A stretch of DNA of 64,000 nucleotides from Vineibacter terrae (GTDB lineage: Bacteria; Pseudomonadota; Alphaproteobacteria; Reyranellales; Reyranellaceae): positions 186,001 through 250,000 of the forward strand of contig NZ_VDUZ01000002.1 in NCBI RefSeq assembly GCF_008039615.1. The letters are read 5' to 3'. The notes under the pieces are model-generated. The model worked only from the letters and a program-made list of their open reading frames with translations. It searched no databases and had not been told where the DNA came from. Within the stretch, counting starts at the first letter, position 1; every line of letters starts with the position of its first letter. Position numbers and translations under genes: made by a program. This document shows, piece by piece, positions 54,857-63,835 of the stretch.

Positions 54857-56038
54857 ATGCCGGGGGGACCGCGGGCGATCCTGGATCGACGCGGCCTTGT
54901 GCGCCTGCTGATCGGGCTGGCGGCATTGCCCGCCAGCGCGCTCGCGGCGCCGCCGACCAAGACGCCGTCGCGCTCGAAGGCGCCCACCGGCCCCAAGCCG
55001 GCTTCTGCCAGGCCCAAGCCGCCACCACCGGCGCCGGCGCCGCCGCGCCAGGCGATCACCCGCATCCTGCCGTTCCGCACCGCGCCCTTTCCCTATCGCG
55101 GCCCGGGCGAGGACGGCCGCTCGCCGTTCTTCAACGTCGCGCAAGGCAGGCGGCGCGGCCGCAGCATGGCCAGCGGCGAGGTCCTGTGGGAGGACACCAC
55201 CTACGCCGATGCCGGCGTGCTGCTGCACGTGCCGGCATCGTTCGACCCGCGCAAGCCGGTGCGGCTGGTCGTGTTCTTCCATGGCCACGGCAGCTCCATT
55301 GACCGCGTGGTGTCGGACATGGAGATCGTGCGGCAGGTCACGCAGGCCGACATCAACGCCGTGCTGATCGCGCCGCAGTTCGCACGCCTGGCCGCCGACT
55401 CCAGCGCCGGCAAGTTCTGGCAGCCCGGCGCGCTGGCGCGCTTCCTGGAGGAGGCGGCGGTGCGCCTGACCGACGCGGCGTCCGTCAATGCCGCCGACCG
55501 GCCGGTCGTCGCGGCGGCGCTGCGCGCCGCGCCGGTGATCCTGGTGGCCTTCAGCGGCGGCTACAAGCCGGCGGCCTTCGTGCTCGACCGCGGCGGCGCC
55601 ACCGGCCGGATCGTGGGGGTGCTGCTGCTGGATGCGCTCTATGACGAGGAGGACCGCTACGCCCGCTGGTTCGGGGCGGCGCGCCGGCGCGGCTTCCTGG
55701 TGAGCCTGTACACCGACTCGACCGCGCCGCGGCAGGCCATCCTGATCGACAGGCTGCGCCAGCGCGGCGTCGGCATCGGCACCGCCCTGCCGGCCACGGT
55801 GCAGGCAGGCACCGCTGCCTTCGTGCCCTGCGGCTCGATCATGCGGCATGGCCGGTTCGTGCTGGACGGGCCGCCGCACGATCCGATGCGTGTCGTGCTG
55901 ACGGCGACGCGTCCGCCGCCACTGCCGCCCAAGCCGCCGGTCGCCACCAAGCCGGCCGCGGGCAAGCCGCCGGCCACGACCAGCAAGGCGCGCCCGCCCG
56001 TCAAGAGACCTGCGGCGGCAAAGCCCCGGTCACGGTAG
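54857..56038 (+). CDS. Exported alpha/beta-hydrolase-like protein, paralogue 1
   Basis: A 393-residue protein. A signal peptide (RLLIGLAALPASALAA) leads into a Lys/Pro-rich linker. The hydrolase core shows an oxyanion-type strand VVFFHGHGSS and a nucleophile elbow VAFSGGYKP (Ser), then LLLDALYDEEDRYARWF, which suggests the Asp of a triad. The C-terminal 50 residues are a low-complexity Pro/Lys/Ala tail, possibly binding cell-wall or acidic polymers. It starts six bases after the spermidine-synthase-like gene and is followed eight bases later by a shorter paralogue. Confidence 0.78.
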   Translation: MPGGPRAILDRRGLVRLLIGLAALPASALAAPPTKTPSRSKAPTGPKPASARPKPPPPAPAPPRQAITRILPFRTAPFPYRGPGEDGRSPFFNVAQGRRRGRSMASGEVLWEDTTYADAGVLLHVPASFDPRKPVRLVVFFHGHGSSIDRVVSDMEIVRQVTQADINAVLIAPQFARLAADSSAGKFWQPGALARFLEEAAVRLTDAASVNAADRPVVAAALRAAPVILVAFSGGYKPAAFVLDRGGATGRIVGVLLLDALYDEEDRYARWFGAARRRGFLVSLYTDSTAPRQAILIDRLRQRGVGIGTALPATVQAGTAAFVPCGSIMRHGRFVLDGPPHDPMRVVLTATRPPPLPPKPPVATKPAAGKPPATTSKARPPVKRPAAAKPRSR

Positions 56039-56045
56039 GCGCGCC

Positions 56046-56942
56046 ATGGATGAGAGCGATTTCGTCGGCGCGCTGGTTCCGGGACATCCCTGGCCACGCA
56101 TCGAGGTGCTGCGGCACGGGCCGTTCCCCTGCCCCGGCGTCGAGGGCCCTGACGGCGTGTTCGGCGATGCGCGCACGCTGCTGCATGTGACGCCGCGCTT
56201 CGACCCGGCCCGGCCGTTCGTGGCGATCGCCTTCCTGCACGGCTGGTGCGCCACCCTGACCCGGCGCATCGGCGGGCACCGCTATCACGTCGTCGAGTCC
56301 TATCGCCTGATCGAGCAGGTCGACGCCGCCGGCCTCAACGCCGTCGTGGTCGCGCCGCAGCTGGCGCGCGATGCCGACACGGCCATCGCCGCGATGCCGG
56401 GCCATCCCGGCGGGTTCGCCGTGCCCGGCGCCTTCGCACGCTATCTCGACGAGGCGCTGACGCAGATCGCGCAGCGACGCGGCGACGGCGTCGATGCCTA
56501 CCGGCGCGCGCCGCTCCTGCTGATGTCGTTCAGCGGCGGCTATCGCGCCGCGGCCAAGGTGCTGACGGTGGGCGGCGTCGCCGATCGCCTGATCGGGTTC
56601 ATCGGCCTGGACACGATCTACGGCGAGACCGACGCGTTCGCCGCGTGGTTCGCGGCCCATCACCGCCACGCCTTCATCGCCGCCGTCTATACCGGCGGAC
56701 GGGAGCATGCGCATGCGTCGGCGGGTGTGACACAGGCGCTGGCCCGCTCGCTTGGCGCCCTGGGGCTGGCCGGCGTGCGCGTCAGCGACACGCTGCCGCG
56801 ACGCCTGCGCGCCGGCGTCGCCGCTTTCCGCCATGTAGGCGATCCGAGCCTGCATCTCGACCTCGTCGCCGACGGCTGGCCGCGCTTCGATCGCCCGGTC
56901 CGGCGATTGCTGGCACGCGTGGCCGGATTCGGCGGCGTGTAG
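56046..56942 (+). CDS. Alpha/beta-hydrolase-like protein, paralogue 2
   Basis: A 298-residue cytoplasmic homologue of the preceding gene product. It matches it in order: IAFLHGWCATLTRR, NAVVVAPQLARDAD, LLMSFSGGYRAAAK (Ser elbow) and IGLDTIYGETDAFAAWF. It lacks the signal peptide, the basic linker and the low-complexity tail. The pair is a tandem duplication with one exported and one internal copy. Substrate unknown. Confidence 0.76.
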   Translation: MDESDFVGALVPGHPWPRIEVLRHGPFPCPGVEGPDGVFGDARTLLHVTPRFDPARPFVAIAFLHGWCATLTRRIGGHRYHVVESYRLIEQVDAAGLNAVVVAPQLARDADTAIAAMPGHPGGFAVPGAFARYLDEALTQIAQRRGDGVDAYRRAPLLLMSFSGGYRAAAKVLTVGGVADRLIGFIGLDTIYGETDAFAAWFAAHHRHAFIAAVYTGGREHAHASAGVTQALARSLGALGLAGVRVSDTLPRRLRAGVAAFRHVGDPSLHLDLVADGWPRFDRPVRRLLARVAGFGGV

Positions 56943-56950
56943 AGCTGGCC

Positions 56951-57484
56951 TCACAGCAGCAGCTTGCCCTCGTGCACGAGCAGCCAGCGCTTGGTCTCGA
57001 CGCTGCCGCGGCCGGAGTAGCCCACCATGCGGTTGCCGGCGCCCAGCACGCGATGGCACGGGATGATGAGCGGGATCGGATTGGAGCCGCAGGCCGTGCC
57101 CACGGCGCGCGCGACGCCGCCGACCGCATCGGCCATCTCGCCGTAGGTCATGGTCTGGCCGTAGGGGATGTCGCACATCAGCCGCCAGATGTCGCGCTCG
57201 AAGGGCGAGCCGGCAGGTGCCAGCGGCAGATCGAAGACCTTCAAGCGCCCAGCGAAATAGGCGACAAGCTGCTGCCGCGCCTCGGCCAGCAGGCCGCTTG
57301 CGGCAACGGCGTCGGCTGTGTCATCGACCCAGCGCACGGCGATGATGGCATCGGAGGTGGCCTCGATCTCGAGGCCACCCACCGGGCTGCCGACGCGCAC
57401 GCGCTGCGTGCCGGCAGCGACGTCGATCTGTGGCGCGGGCTGCAGCACTGTCGGTGCCGCAGGGCGATCCGGAAGCGATGTCAT
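56951..57484 (-). CDS. ogt: Methylated-DNA--[protein]-cysteine S-methyltransferase (Ogt-type)
   Basis: A 177-residue DNA repair protein that removes O6-methylguanine by irreversible transfer to its own Cys. The active site IPCHRVLG, the recognition helix TYGEMADAVGGVARAVGTACGSNP and the Arg finger region are all present. The N-terminal domain is short, as in Ogt; no Ada domain is present. The ATG overlaps no other gene; the divergent hydrolase begins 64 bp away. Confidence 0.95.
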   Translation of the reverse strand: MTSLPDRPAAPTVLQPAPQIDVAAGTQRVRVGSPVGGLEIEATSDAIIAVRWVDDTADAVAASGLLAEARQQLVAYFAGRLKVFDLPLAPAGSPFERDIWRLMCDIPYGQTMTYGEMADAVGGVARAVGTACGSNPIPLIIPCHRVLGAGNRMVGYSGRGSVETKRWLLVHEGKLLL

Positions 57485-57547
57485 GCCACAACGCTAGCTT
57501 GGACGGTCGCGATTTGCCAACATGGCCGCGACAGGAGATGAGGAGTC

Positions 57548-58942
57548 ATGGCCGGCGCAGACACGCCCTTTCGAATCGGCCGACGCAGCGTGGTGGCCGC
57601 GGGCTTCGCAGCCGCGGTCGCAGGCACGGCGCAGGCGCAGCAACGCCAGCAGCAGCGCGGCGCACCGCCGGCGTCGCAGCTGCCGGCGGTTGTGTTCGTG
57701 CACGGCAACGGCGACACCGCGGCATTGTGGCATACCACGATCTGGCGTTTTGAATCCAACGGCTGGCCGCGCAACCTGCTGCAGGCCATCGACTTCAGCT
57801 ATCCCACCGCCCGCAGCGACGATTCGCGGCCGCAGCCCTTCCGCTCGTCGACCAGCGACCAGCGCGAGGAGCTGGCCGCCTTCGTGAAGAAGGCGCTGGC
57901 GGAGACGCGGCGGCGCAAGGTGGTGCTGATCGGCAGCTCGCGCGGCGGCAACCCGATCCGCAACTTTCTCAAGAACGGCGGCGGCGCCGAGGTCACGTCG
58001 CATGCCGTGCTGTGCGGCTGCACCAACCACGGCGTGATCATCTCGGACACGGTGCTCAAGGGCAGCGAGTTCAACGGCGCGGCGCCGTTCCTGCGCCAGC
58101 TCAACGACGGGCCGACGGAAACCGTGCCCGGCGTGGCCTTCCTGACCCTGCGCAGCGACAAGCTCGACAAGTACGCCCAGCCCGACGGCCAGTTCATCGG
58201 CATGCCCGGCAAGCCGACCGGCATCTCCTACGACGCGCCGGCGCTGAAGGGTGCCACCAACCTGGTGCTGCCCGGCCTCGACCATCGCGAGATCGCCTTC
58301 GACAAGCTGGCGTTCCAGAAGACGTACGAGTTCATCATCGGGCGTCCGCCCACGACGCTGTTCATCGCGCCGGAGCGCGAGCCGGTGCTGAACGGGCGTG
58401 TCACGGGCGTCGCCGACGAAGGCGTCTACACCAACCTGCCGGTGACGGGCACCACGGTCGAGGTCTGGGAGGTCGACGGCCGCACCGGCGAGCGCAAGAC
58501 CTTGGGGCCGGTGCATCGCCGCACGACCGGTGCCGACGGCGTCTGGGGGCCGTTCAAGGGCCGCCAGGATGCCTACTATGAGTTCGTGATCGCCGTCAGC
58601 GGCAGCCCCATCACGCATATCTACCGTTCGCCCTTCCTGCGCTCCAGCGACGTGATCCACCTGCGCCCGGGCGTGTTCGGCAAGGACGACGACAAGGCCG
58701 GCGCGGTCGTCGTCATGACCCGCCCGCGCGGCTATTTCGGCCACGGGCGCGACAAGTTCACGCTCGACGGCAAGGTGCCCTCCGGCATCAACGAGGGCGT
58801 GCCCGGCACCTCGACCGGCAAGCTGCTGCTGCCGGAAGGGCCGGCCCGCACCGTGGTCGCGGCGTTCAACCTCGAGACCATCCCGACGCGGACCTGGCCG
58901 GTGAAGGACAACCGGCTGGTGCTGGCCGAATTCCACAATTGA
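57548..58942 (+). CDS. Tat-exported alpha/beta hydrolase (lipase-like) with C-terminal beta domain
   Basis: A 464-residue protein. The Tat signal IGRRSVVAAGFAAAVAG has twin Arg. A lipase-like core follows: VVFVHGNGDTAALW (oxyanion region), VLIGSSRGGNPIRNFL (nucleophile Ser in GSSRG) and LPGLDHREIAF (catalytic His). The last ~180 residues, from about 280, look beta-rich with repeated VEVWEVD and YYEFVIAVSG strands, suggesting a binding or carbohydrate-like module. GAGGAG stands before the ATG. Likely an extracytoplasmic esterase or polyester depolymerase; substrate unproven. Confidence 0.85.
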   Translation: MAGADTPFRIGRRSVVAAGFAAAVAGTAQAQQRQQQRGAPPASQLPAVVFVHGNGDTAALWHTTIWRFESNGWPRNLLQAIDFSYPTARSDDSRPQPFRSSTSDQREELAAFVKKALAETRRRKVVLIGSSRGGNPIRNFLKNGGGAEVTSHAVLCGCTNHGVIISDTVLKGSEFNGAAPFLRQLNDGPTETVPGVAFLTLRSDKLDKYAQPDGQFIGMPGKPTGISYDAPALKGATNLVLPGLDHREIAFDKLAFQKTYEFIIGRPPTTLFIAPEREPVLNGRVTGVADEGVYTNLPVTGTTVEVWEVDGRTGERKTLGPVHRRTTGADGVWGPFKGRQDAYYEFVIAVSGSPITHIYRSPFLRSSDVIHLRPGVFGKDDDKAGAVVVMTRPRGYFGHGRDKFTLDGKVPSGINEGVPGTSTGKLLLPEGPARTVVAAFNLETIPTRTWPVKDNRLVLAEFHN

Positions 58943-59004
58943 CCGCGGCATCTGCCTGCTGCGCGGCCGAGCTCGAGCCGGTCGTCCCATCGCCCTGCCT
59001 CAAT

Positions 59005-59026
59005 CATGATAATGATTCGCAATTGC
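59005..59026 (+). promoter_or_regulatory. Fur-box-like element upstream of the haem receptor gene
   Basis: GATAATGAT followed by an imperfect second half; about 13 of 19 positions fit the classical Fur box. It lies about 115 bp before the receptor ATG. TTGATT and TAGAGC boxes with 17-bp spacing follow. Iron control of the haem operon is expected in alphaproteobacteria, by Fur or Irr. Confidence 0.55.
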
Positions 59027-59138
59027 ATTGATTTGCCGACAGCCGTCTGCTAGAGCCGAAGCAGAGCCAGCCGGGAAACCTTCCCGCCAGCCAAGTCGGC
59101 GCCAGAACGGCGCCACGCGACAAGGTTGGGGTTCGGGG

Positions 59139-61163
59139 ATGGCGCGGTGTGGTTCGGCCGTGGTGATGGTGATGGCGGCAATGTCGGCCAGCGAAGCGCT
59201 TGGGCAGATGACGCCGTCCGGCATGCCGGACCAGGCGCAGGTGCCGATCGCGCCGCTCGATCCGATCACCGTGACCGGCACGCGCACCGAGCGCAGCCTC
59301 TACGATGTGCCCGGCTCGGCCTCGACCGTCACCAGGCAGACCGTGGACCAGCGCCAGCCGCAGCGGCTGGATGACCTGCTGCGCGACCTTCCCGGCGTGG
59401 AGATCAGCGGCGGCCCGCGGCCCGGCGCCGGCGAGCCCAATGTGCGCGGCCTCGAGGGCGAGCGGGTGCTGATCCGCCTCGACGGCGCGCGGCAGGACTT
59501 CCAGTCGGGCCACAAAGGCCGCATCTTCCTGGACCCCGACCTGATCAAGCAGGTCGACGTCGTGCGCGGCCCCAACTCGGTGCTGTACGGGTCGGGCGCG
59601 CTGGCCGGCGTGATCAACATCACGATGCGGGACGCCACCGATTTCCTGCGCCCCGGCGAAAAGGCCGGCTACCGCGTCAAGACGGGCTTCCAGTCGGTCA
59701 ACGACATGGTGATGGCGCAGGTCGTGGGCTTCGCCAATGTCGCCGGCTTCGACTTGCTGGGCGGGCTGACCTATCGCAACAGCGGCGACTACTCGTTCGG
59801 CGGCAAGGGCCACCTCGCCAACTCGGGCGCCGAGGTGGTGAGCGGCCTGGTCAAGGGCGGCTACACCTTCCAGCCGGGGCAGCGGCTGGGCCTGTCGCTG
59901 ATCGCCTTCGACGACCGCGACATCTCGACGACGGCGCCCAACACCGCCGCCACGACGGCGCCGGCCGACCGCACCACCCAGCAGCTCACCGGGTCGGTCA
60001 CCTACGACCATCGTGATCCCAACCTGCCCTGGCTCGACCTGAAGGCGGTCGCCTATCACAACCGCGTCTACATCCGCGAGAAGCTGCTGCGGCCGTCGCC
60101 GTTCACCGGCCCGCGCCTGGATGAGACGGCGATGCGCACTTCAGGCACCGACGTGCAGAACACCAGCCGGTTCGCCATATCGGATGCTGTGGCGGTGGCG
60201 CTGACCTACGGCGTCGACGGCCGGGTGGAGTCGACCGACGGCGAGCGCAACAACGTGCCGCGTCCGGAGTTCCCCGACGCGCATGGGCGGGTCGCCGGCG
60301 CCTTCGTGCAGCCCGAGATCCGGTTGTGGGACAGCGTCAGCCTGACCCCGGGGCTGCGCTTCGACTACTACTACCGCAAGCCCGATTCAGCGGCCGTCGG
60401 CCCGTCGCTGTCTGAATCGCGTGTCTCGCCGCGGATCGGCGTGCAGTGGGATGCCACCAAGTGGTTCTCGGCCTATGCGCTCTACGCCGAGGCCTTCCGC
60501 GCGCCGTCGCTGTCGGAGCTCTACGTCTCGGGCACGCATTTTCCCGGCAACCGCTTCATCCCCAATCCCAACCTGAAGCCGGAGATCGGCAAGAACAAGG
60601 AAGTCGGCGTCACCCTGAAGCTCGACGACGCGGTGCAGCCCGGCGACAAGCTGCGCTTCCGGGTCTCGGGCTTCCACACCAATTACCGCGACTTCATCGA
60701 CCTCATTGTCACCGCCACGACCACGACGCCGGTCAACGTCACCCGCGCCACCATCTGGGGCGTGGAGCTCGAAGGCGGCTACATGAGCGGCAACTGGTTC
60801 GGCACGCTGGGCGCATCGATCATCCGCGGCGACAACAAGTCGACGCACCAGCCGCTGGCCTCGATCCCGGGCGACAAGGTGGCGCTCACCGTCGGCTATC
60901 AGTTCCCGGAATGGGATCTCGTGATCGGCGGCCGCAGCAAGCTCGTGGCAGCGCAGAACCGCGTGCCCACCGGGGTCCGCAAGACCGACGGTTATGCCCT
61001 GTTCGACCTGTTCCTGAGCTGGCAGCCGTCGGACGGTCCGTTGCGCGGCGCCCGCTTCGATCTCGGCATCGATAACCTGACCGACAAGCGCTACCGCGAC
61101 CATCTCACCCCGAACCTGGATCCCGGCCGCAATTTCAAGCTGGCCGCAAGCTTCCAGTTCTAG
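59139..61163 (+). CDS. TonB-dependent haem/haemoglobin receptor (HmuR/HutR-like)
   Basis: A 674-residue outer-membrane receptor. A signal peptide ends near SEALGQ. The TonB box region is [24 protein letters not shown], and the plug has [43 protein letters not shown], the family's haem-receptor form. The barrel includes [26 protein letters not shown] (FRAP and NPNL motifs, typical of haem receptors) and ends in Phe (KLAASFQF). Translation probably starts at 59139; an in-frame start at 59028 would put Arg-rich residues ahead of the signal. First gene of the haem-uptake operon. Confidence 0.94.
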   Translation: MARCGSAVVMVMAAMSASEALGQMTPSGMPDQAQVPIAPLDPITVTGTRTERSLYDVPGSASTVTRQTVDQRQPQRLDDLLRDLPGVEISGGPRPGAGEPNVRGLEGERVLIRLDGARQDFQSGHKGRIFLDPDLIKQVDVVRGPNSVLYGSGALAGVINITMRDATDFLRPGEKAGYRVKTGFQSVNDMVMAQVVGFANVAGFDLLGGLTYRNSGDYSFGGKGHLANSGAEVVSGLVKGGYTFQPGQRLGLSLIAFDDRDISTTAPNTAATTAPADRTTQQLTGSVTYDHRDPNLPWLDLKAVAYHNRVYIREKLLRPSPFTGPRLDETAMRTSGTDVQNTSRFAISDAVAVALTYGVDGRVESTDGERNNVPRPEFPDAHGRVAGAFVQPEIRLWDSVSLTPGLRFDYYYRKPDSAAVGPSLSESRVSPRIGVQWDATKWFSAYALYAEAFRAPSLSELYVSGTHFPGNRFIPNPNLKPEIGKNKEVGVTLKLDDAVQPGDKLRFRVSGFHTNYRDFIDLIVTATTTTPVNVTRATIWGVELEGGYMSGNWFGTLGASIIRGDNKSTHQPLASIPGDKVALTVGYQFPEWDLVIGGRSKLVAAQNRVPTGVRKTDGYALFDLFLSWQPSDGPLRGARFDLGIDNLTDKRYRDHLTPNLDPGRNFKLAASFQF

Positions 61164-61188
61164 GCCGACGGACGCACGGAGAACCACC

Positions 61189-61479
61189 ATGCACGCAGGC
61201 GACCGGCAACCGGAGCTCTCCCTCAGAGGCCGCGCCGCACGCATGGATGCGCAAGACTCGCATCGAGAGGACGACAGCATGCACCAGGGCAACCCGCCCA
61301 TGAGCGCGCCGCCATCGCGTGGCGGCGGCTATCAGGGACGCCCGCCGCGGGCGCCGCAGATCCGACGCATCGGCAGCCGCGAGCTGATGGGCCCCAGCGG
61401 CCAGCTCATCATCCGGCATGCCGGCGACGACTACCGCCTGCGCGTCACCAGCAAGGGCAAGCTGATCCTCACCAAGTAG
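61189..61479 (+). CDS. hemP: Hemin uptake protein HemP
   Basis: A 96-residue protein. The C-terminal 40 residues are the HemP domain ([36 protein letters not shown]). The first ~50 residues are polar and poorly conserved, longer than in most HemP proteins. GGAG stands seven bases before the ATG. In several alphaproteobacteria HemP/HmuP is a regulator or helper needed for haem receptor expression. It lies between the receptor and hmuS genes, as is typical. Confidence 0.93.
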   Translation: MHAGDRQPELSLRGRAARMDAQDSHREDDSMHQGNPPMSAPPSRGGGYQGRPPRAPQIRRIGSRELMGPSGQLIIRHAGDDYRLRVTSKGKLILTK

Positions 61480-61601
61480 TTCCCGAGGTCCGCAAGCGGC
61501 CGACATCCCTTGCCGGTCGCGTGGCCAGTCAGCCAGGTCGCCGCACATTTGCTTCCTCTCGCGGCACCCAGCCAGCCCGCCACGAATTCCAGGAGATCAC
61601 C

Positions 61602-62639
61602 ATGACGAAGGCTTCCGATCTGCGCCAGCGGCTGCGCGATCTGCGTGCCGGGCAGCCCGGCGTGCGCGCCCGCGATGCCGCCCAGGCGCTGGGCGTGAGC
61701 GAGGCCGAGCTGGTCGCCAGCGGCGTCGAGGAGACCGCGACATGCCTGAGCACGGCCTGGCGCGACATGCTGGGCGCGATGCCGACACTGGGCCGCGTGA
61801 TGTGCCTGACGCGCAATGACCACTGCGTGCACGAGCGCCACGGCCGCTTCGAGCAGGTGAGCGCCAACGGACCGCACGGGCTGGTGCTGGGCCCCGACAT
61901 CGACCTGCGCATCTTCTTCGGCCAATGGCATGCCGGCTTCGCGGTCGCCGAGGAGACTCGCAGCGGCCCGCGCCGCAGCCTGCAGTTCTTCGATGCGCAC
62001 GGCACCGCGGTGCACAAGATCTACGCCACCGCCGAGACCGACATGGCGGCCTTCGATGCCCTGATCGCGCAATTCCGCGCCGCGGCGCAGAGCACCGAGC
62101 TCGCGGTGACGGCGCGCCCGGCCGCCGCCACCGACCGCCCTGACGCGGACATCGATCGCCAGGCGCTGCGCAGCGCCTGGCGCGGCATGCGCGACACGCA
62201 CGAGTTCTTCGGCATCCTGCAGAAGCACAAGGTGGGCCGCGTGCAGGCCCTGCGGCTGGCCGGCGACGACCTGGCGCAGGCGCTGCCGACGGACAGCGTG
62301 CGCGCGGTGCTGAACGCATCGGCGGCCAGCGAAACGCCGATCATGGTGTTCGTGGGCAGCCCCGGCTGCATCCAGATCCATACCGGGCCGGTGCAGAAGC
62401 TGGTGCCGACCGGGCCGTGGTTCAACGTGCTCGACCCGACCTTCAACCTGCACCTGCGCGAGGATGCGATCGTGCACACCTTCATCGTGCGCAAGCCCAC
62501 CGATGACGGCGTCGTGACGTCGGTCGAGGCCTTCGACACGGCGGGGCGGACCATCGCGCTGTTCTTCGGCGCCCGCAAACCGGGACAGCCAGAGCGCGGC
62601 GCCTGGCGCGACATCGCCGAGGCGCGGGCAGCGGCATGA
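61602..62639 (+). CDS. hmuS: Hemin-degrading/haem-binding protein HmuS (HemS/ChuS family)
   Basis: A 345-residue cytoplasmic protein with two HemS repeats: the first (LGRVMCLTRNDHCVHERHGRFEQV; GLVLGPDIDLRIFFGQWHAGFAVAE) and the second (IMVFVGSPGCIQIHTGPVQKLVPTGPWFNVLDPTFNLHLREDAI). It receives imported haem and may degrade it. AGGAG lies before the ATG. Gene order receptor-hemP-hmuS-hmuT-hmuU matches rhizobial hmu loci. Confidence 0.94.
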   Translation: MTKASDLRQRLRDLRAGQPGVRARDAAQALGVSEAELVASGVEETATCLSTAWRDMLGAMPTLGRVMCLTRNDHCVHERHGRFEQVSANGPHGLVLGPDIDLRIFFGQWHAGFAVAEETRSGPRRSLQFFDAHGTAVHKIYATAETDMAAFDALIAQFRAAAQSTELAVTARPAAATDRPDADIDRQALRSAWRGMRDTHEFFGILQKHKVGRVQALRLAGDDLAQALPTDSVRAVLNASAASETPIMVFVGSPGCIQIHTGPVQKLVPTGPWFNVLDPTFNLHLREDAIVHTFIVRKPTDDGVVTSVEAFDTAGRTIALFFGARKPGQPERGAWRDIAEARAAA

Positions 62640-62661
62640 GGCGGGTGGCACCCACGGCAAA

Positions 62662-62720
62662 CCGCTTCATGGTGAGCACAGGTAAATGCTGCGCATTTAC
62701 CGAGTCGAACCATGAAGCGG
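62662..62720. repeat. Family D palindrome, copy 1, CTTCATGGT/ACCATGAAG
   Basis: Arms CCGCTTCATGGT and ACCATGAAGCGG (12 bp, perfect), with GAGC and GTCGA next to the arms. The loop contains a second perfect hairpin GGTAAATGC-TGC-GCATTTACC. Confidence 0.85.
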
Positions 62721-62741
62721 CTCGCACCATCGTCGTGCGAA

Positions 62742-62774
62742 GCCTTCATGGTTCGACGGGCTCACCATGAAGGC
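62742..62774. repeat. Family D palindrome, copy 2, spanning the putative hmuT start codon
   Basis: Perfect 11-bp arms GCCTTCATGGT and ACCATGAAGGC around an 11-base loop TCGACGGGCTC. The ATG at 62767 lies in the right arm. Confidence 0.85.
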
Positions 62775-63705
62775 CGCCTGGAGCGTGAGCTTGCGCCGGC
62801 GGCCGTTCGTCGCGTCGCTGGCGGCGGCGACAACGATCGCCATCGCCGGCCGCGCGGCGGCGCAGGTGTCGGTGGCCGATCATGCCGGGCGCATGGTCGA
62901 GATCCGCGACACCTCGCGCGTCATCGCCGTCGGCGGCTCGGTGACCGAGATCATCTATGCGCTGGATGCCGGCGGAAGGCTGGTCGGCGCCGACACCACC
63001 AGCCTCTACCCCGAGGCCGCGACGCGCCTGCCGCGGGTCGGCTACATGCGGCAGATCTCGGCCGAAGGCGTGCTCTCGCTGCGCCCGACGCTGATCATAT
63101 CGACCACGGCCGCCGGTCCGGCCGCGGCGTTCGACCAGCTGCGCAGCGCCGGGGTGCCGACGCTGGTGCTGGCCGACGACTATGATATCGACAGCGTGCT
63201 GCGCAAGATCGAGGGCATCGGCCACGCCCTGGGCCGCGACGAGGCGGCACGCACGCTGATCGCGGCGCGCCGCGCCGAGATGGCGGACCTCGCCGGCAAG
63301 CTGGCGGCCATCGGCGGGCGCCCCAAGGTGCTGTCGCTGCTGTCGGTCTCGCAGGGGCCGCCGCAGGCCGCCGGACGCATCACCGCCGCCGAGGGCATCA
63401 TCCGGCTCGCCGGCGGCGTCAATGCCATCACCAGCTACGAAGGCTACCGGCCGATCACGGCCGAAGGCGCGCTGGCGCTGGCGCCCGACGCGCTCATGGT
63501 CGCAGCGCAGACGCTGGAGGCGCTGGGCGGGTTCGACGGCCTGCTGGGGGCCGCGTCGCTGGCGCTCACGCCCGCCGGCAAGGCCCGGCGTGTCTTCGCG
63601 CTCGATGCGCTGCTGCTGCTGGGCTTCGGCCCGCGCACGCCCGAGGCGGCACGGCGGCTGGCCGATTTCCTGCATCCCGGGCACGGCCCGGCGCAGGCGC
63701 CATGA
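62767..63705 (+). CDS. hmuT: Haem ABC transporter substrate-binding protein HmuT
   Basis: A 312-residue periplasmic binding protein of the helical-backbone class (FhuD/BtuF-like). It has VADHAGRMVEIRDTSRVIAVGGSVTEIIYALDAGGRLVGADTTSLYP, RVGYMRQISAEGVLSLRPTLIIST and AEGIIRLAGGVNAITSYEGYRPITAEGALALAPDALMV, typical of HmuT. The signal peptide is RRRPFVASLAAATTIAIAGRAAA. The start is uncertain: the ATG lies in a palindrome and lacks a ribosome-binding site, whereas a TTG at 62791 (MRRRPF...) has GGAG at seven bases. Confidence 0.93.
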   Translation: MKAAWSVSLRRRPFVASLAAATTIAIAGRAAAQVSVADHAGRMVEIRDTSRVIAVGGSVTEIIYALDAGGRLVGADTTSLYPEAATRLPRVGYMRQISAEGVLSLRPTLIISTTAAGPAAAFDQLRSAGVPTLVLADDYDIDSVLRKIEGIGHALGRDEAARTLIAARRAEMADLAGKLAAIGGRPKVLSLLSVSQGPPQAAGRITAAEGIIRLAGGVNAITSYEGYRPITAEGALALAPDALMVAAQTLEALGGFDGLLGAASLALTPAGKARRVFALDALLLLGFGPRTPEAARRLADFLHPGHGPAQAP

Positions 63706-63723
63706 AGGACCCGCGGTCAGGAC

Positions 63724-63803
63724 TGTCATCCCGAGCGAAGCGAGGGATCTCCTGCGAACGGAGCCTCGACCCTCGGGAGATCCCTCGCTTCGCTCGGGAT
63801 GAC
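63724..63803. repeat. Family A palindrome, copy A5
   Basis: Arms TGTCATCCCGAGCGAAGCGA and its complement (each differing from other copies by AAG in place of CAG), with a type II loop in reverse orientation to A2. Lies between hmuT and hmuU within the haem operon. Confidence 0.92.
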
Positions 63804-63835
63804 GAGATGCGTAAAGACGGCAGGGAATTCAGCCC

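Noticed and set aside
52028-55879. 1,283-codon minus-strand frame opposite the spermidine-synthase-like gene
   Set aside because: Antisense shadow, crosses a palindromic repeat and two genes, no initiation signal.
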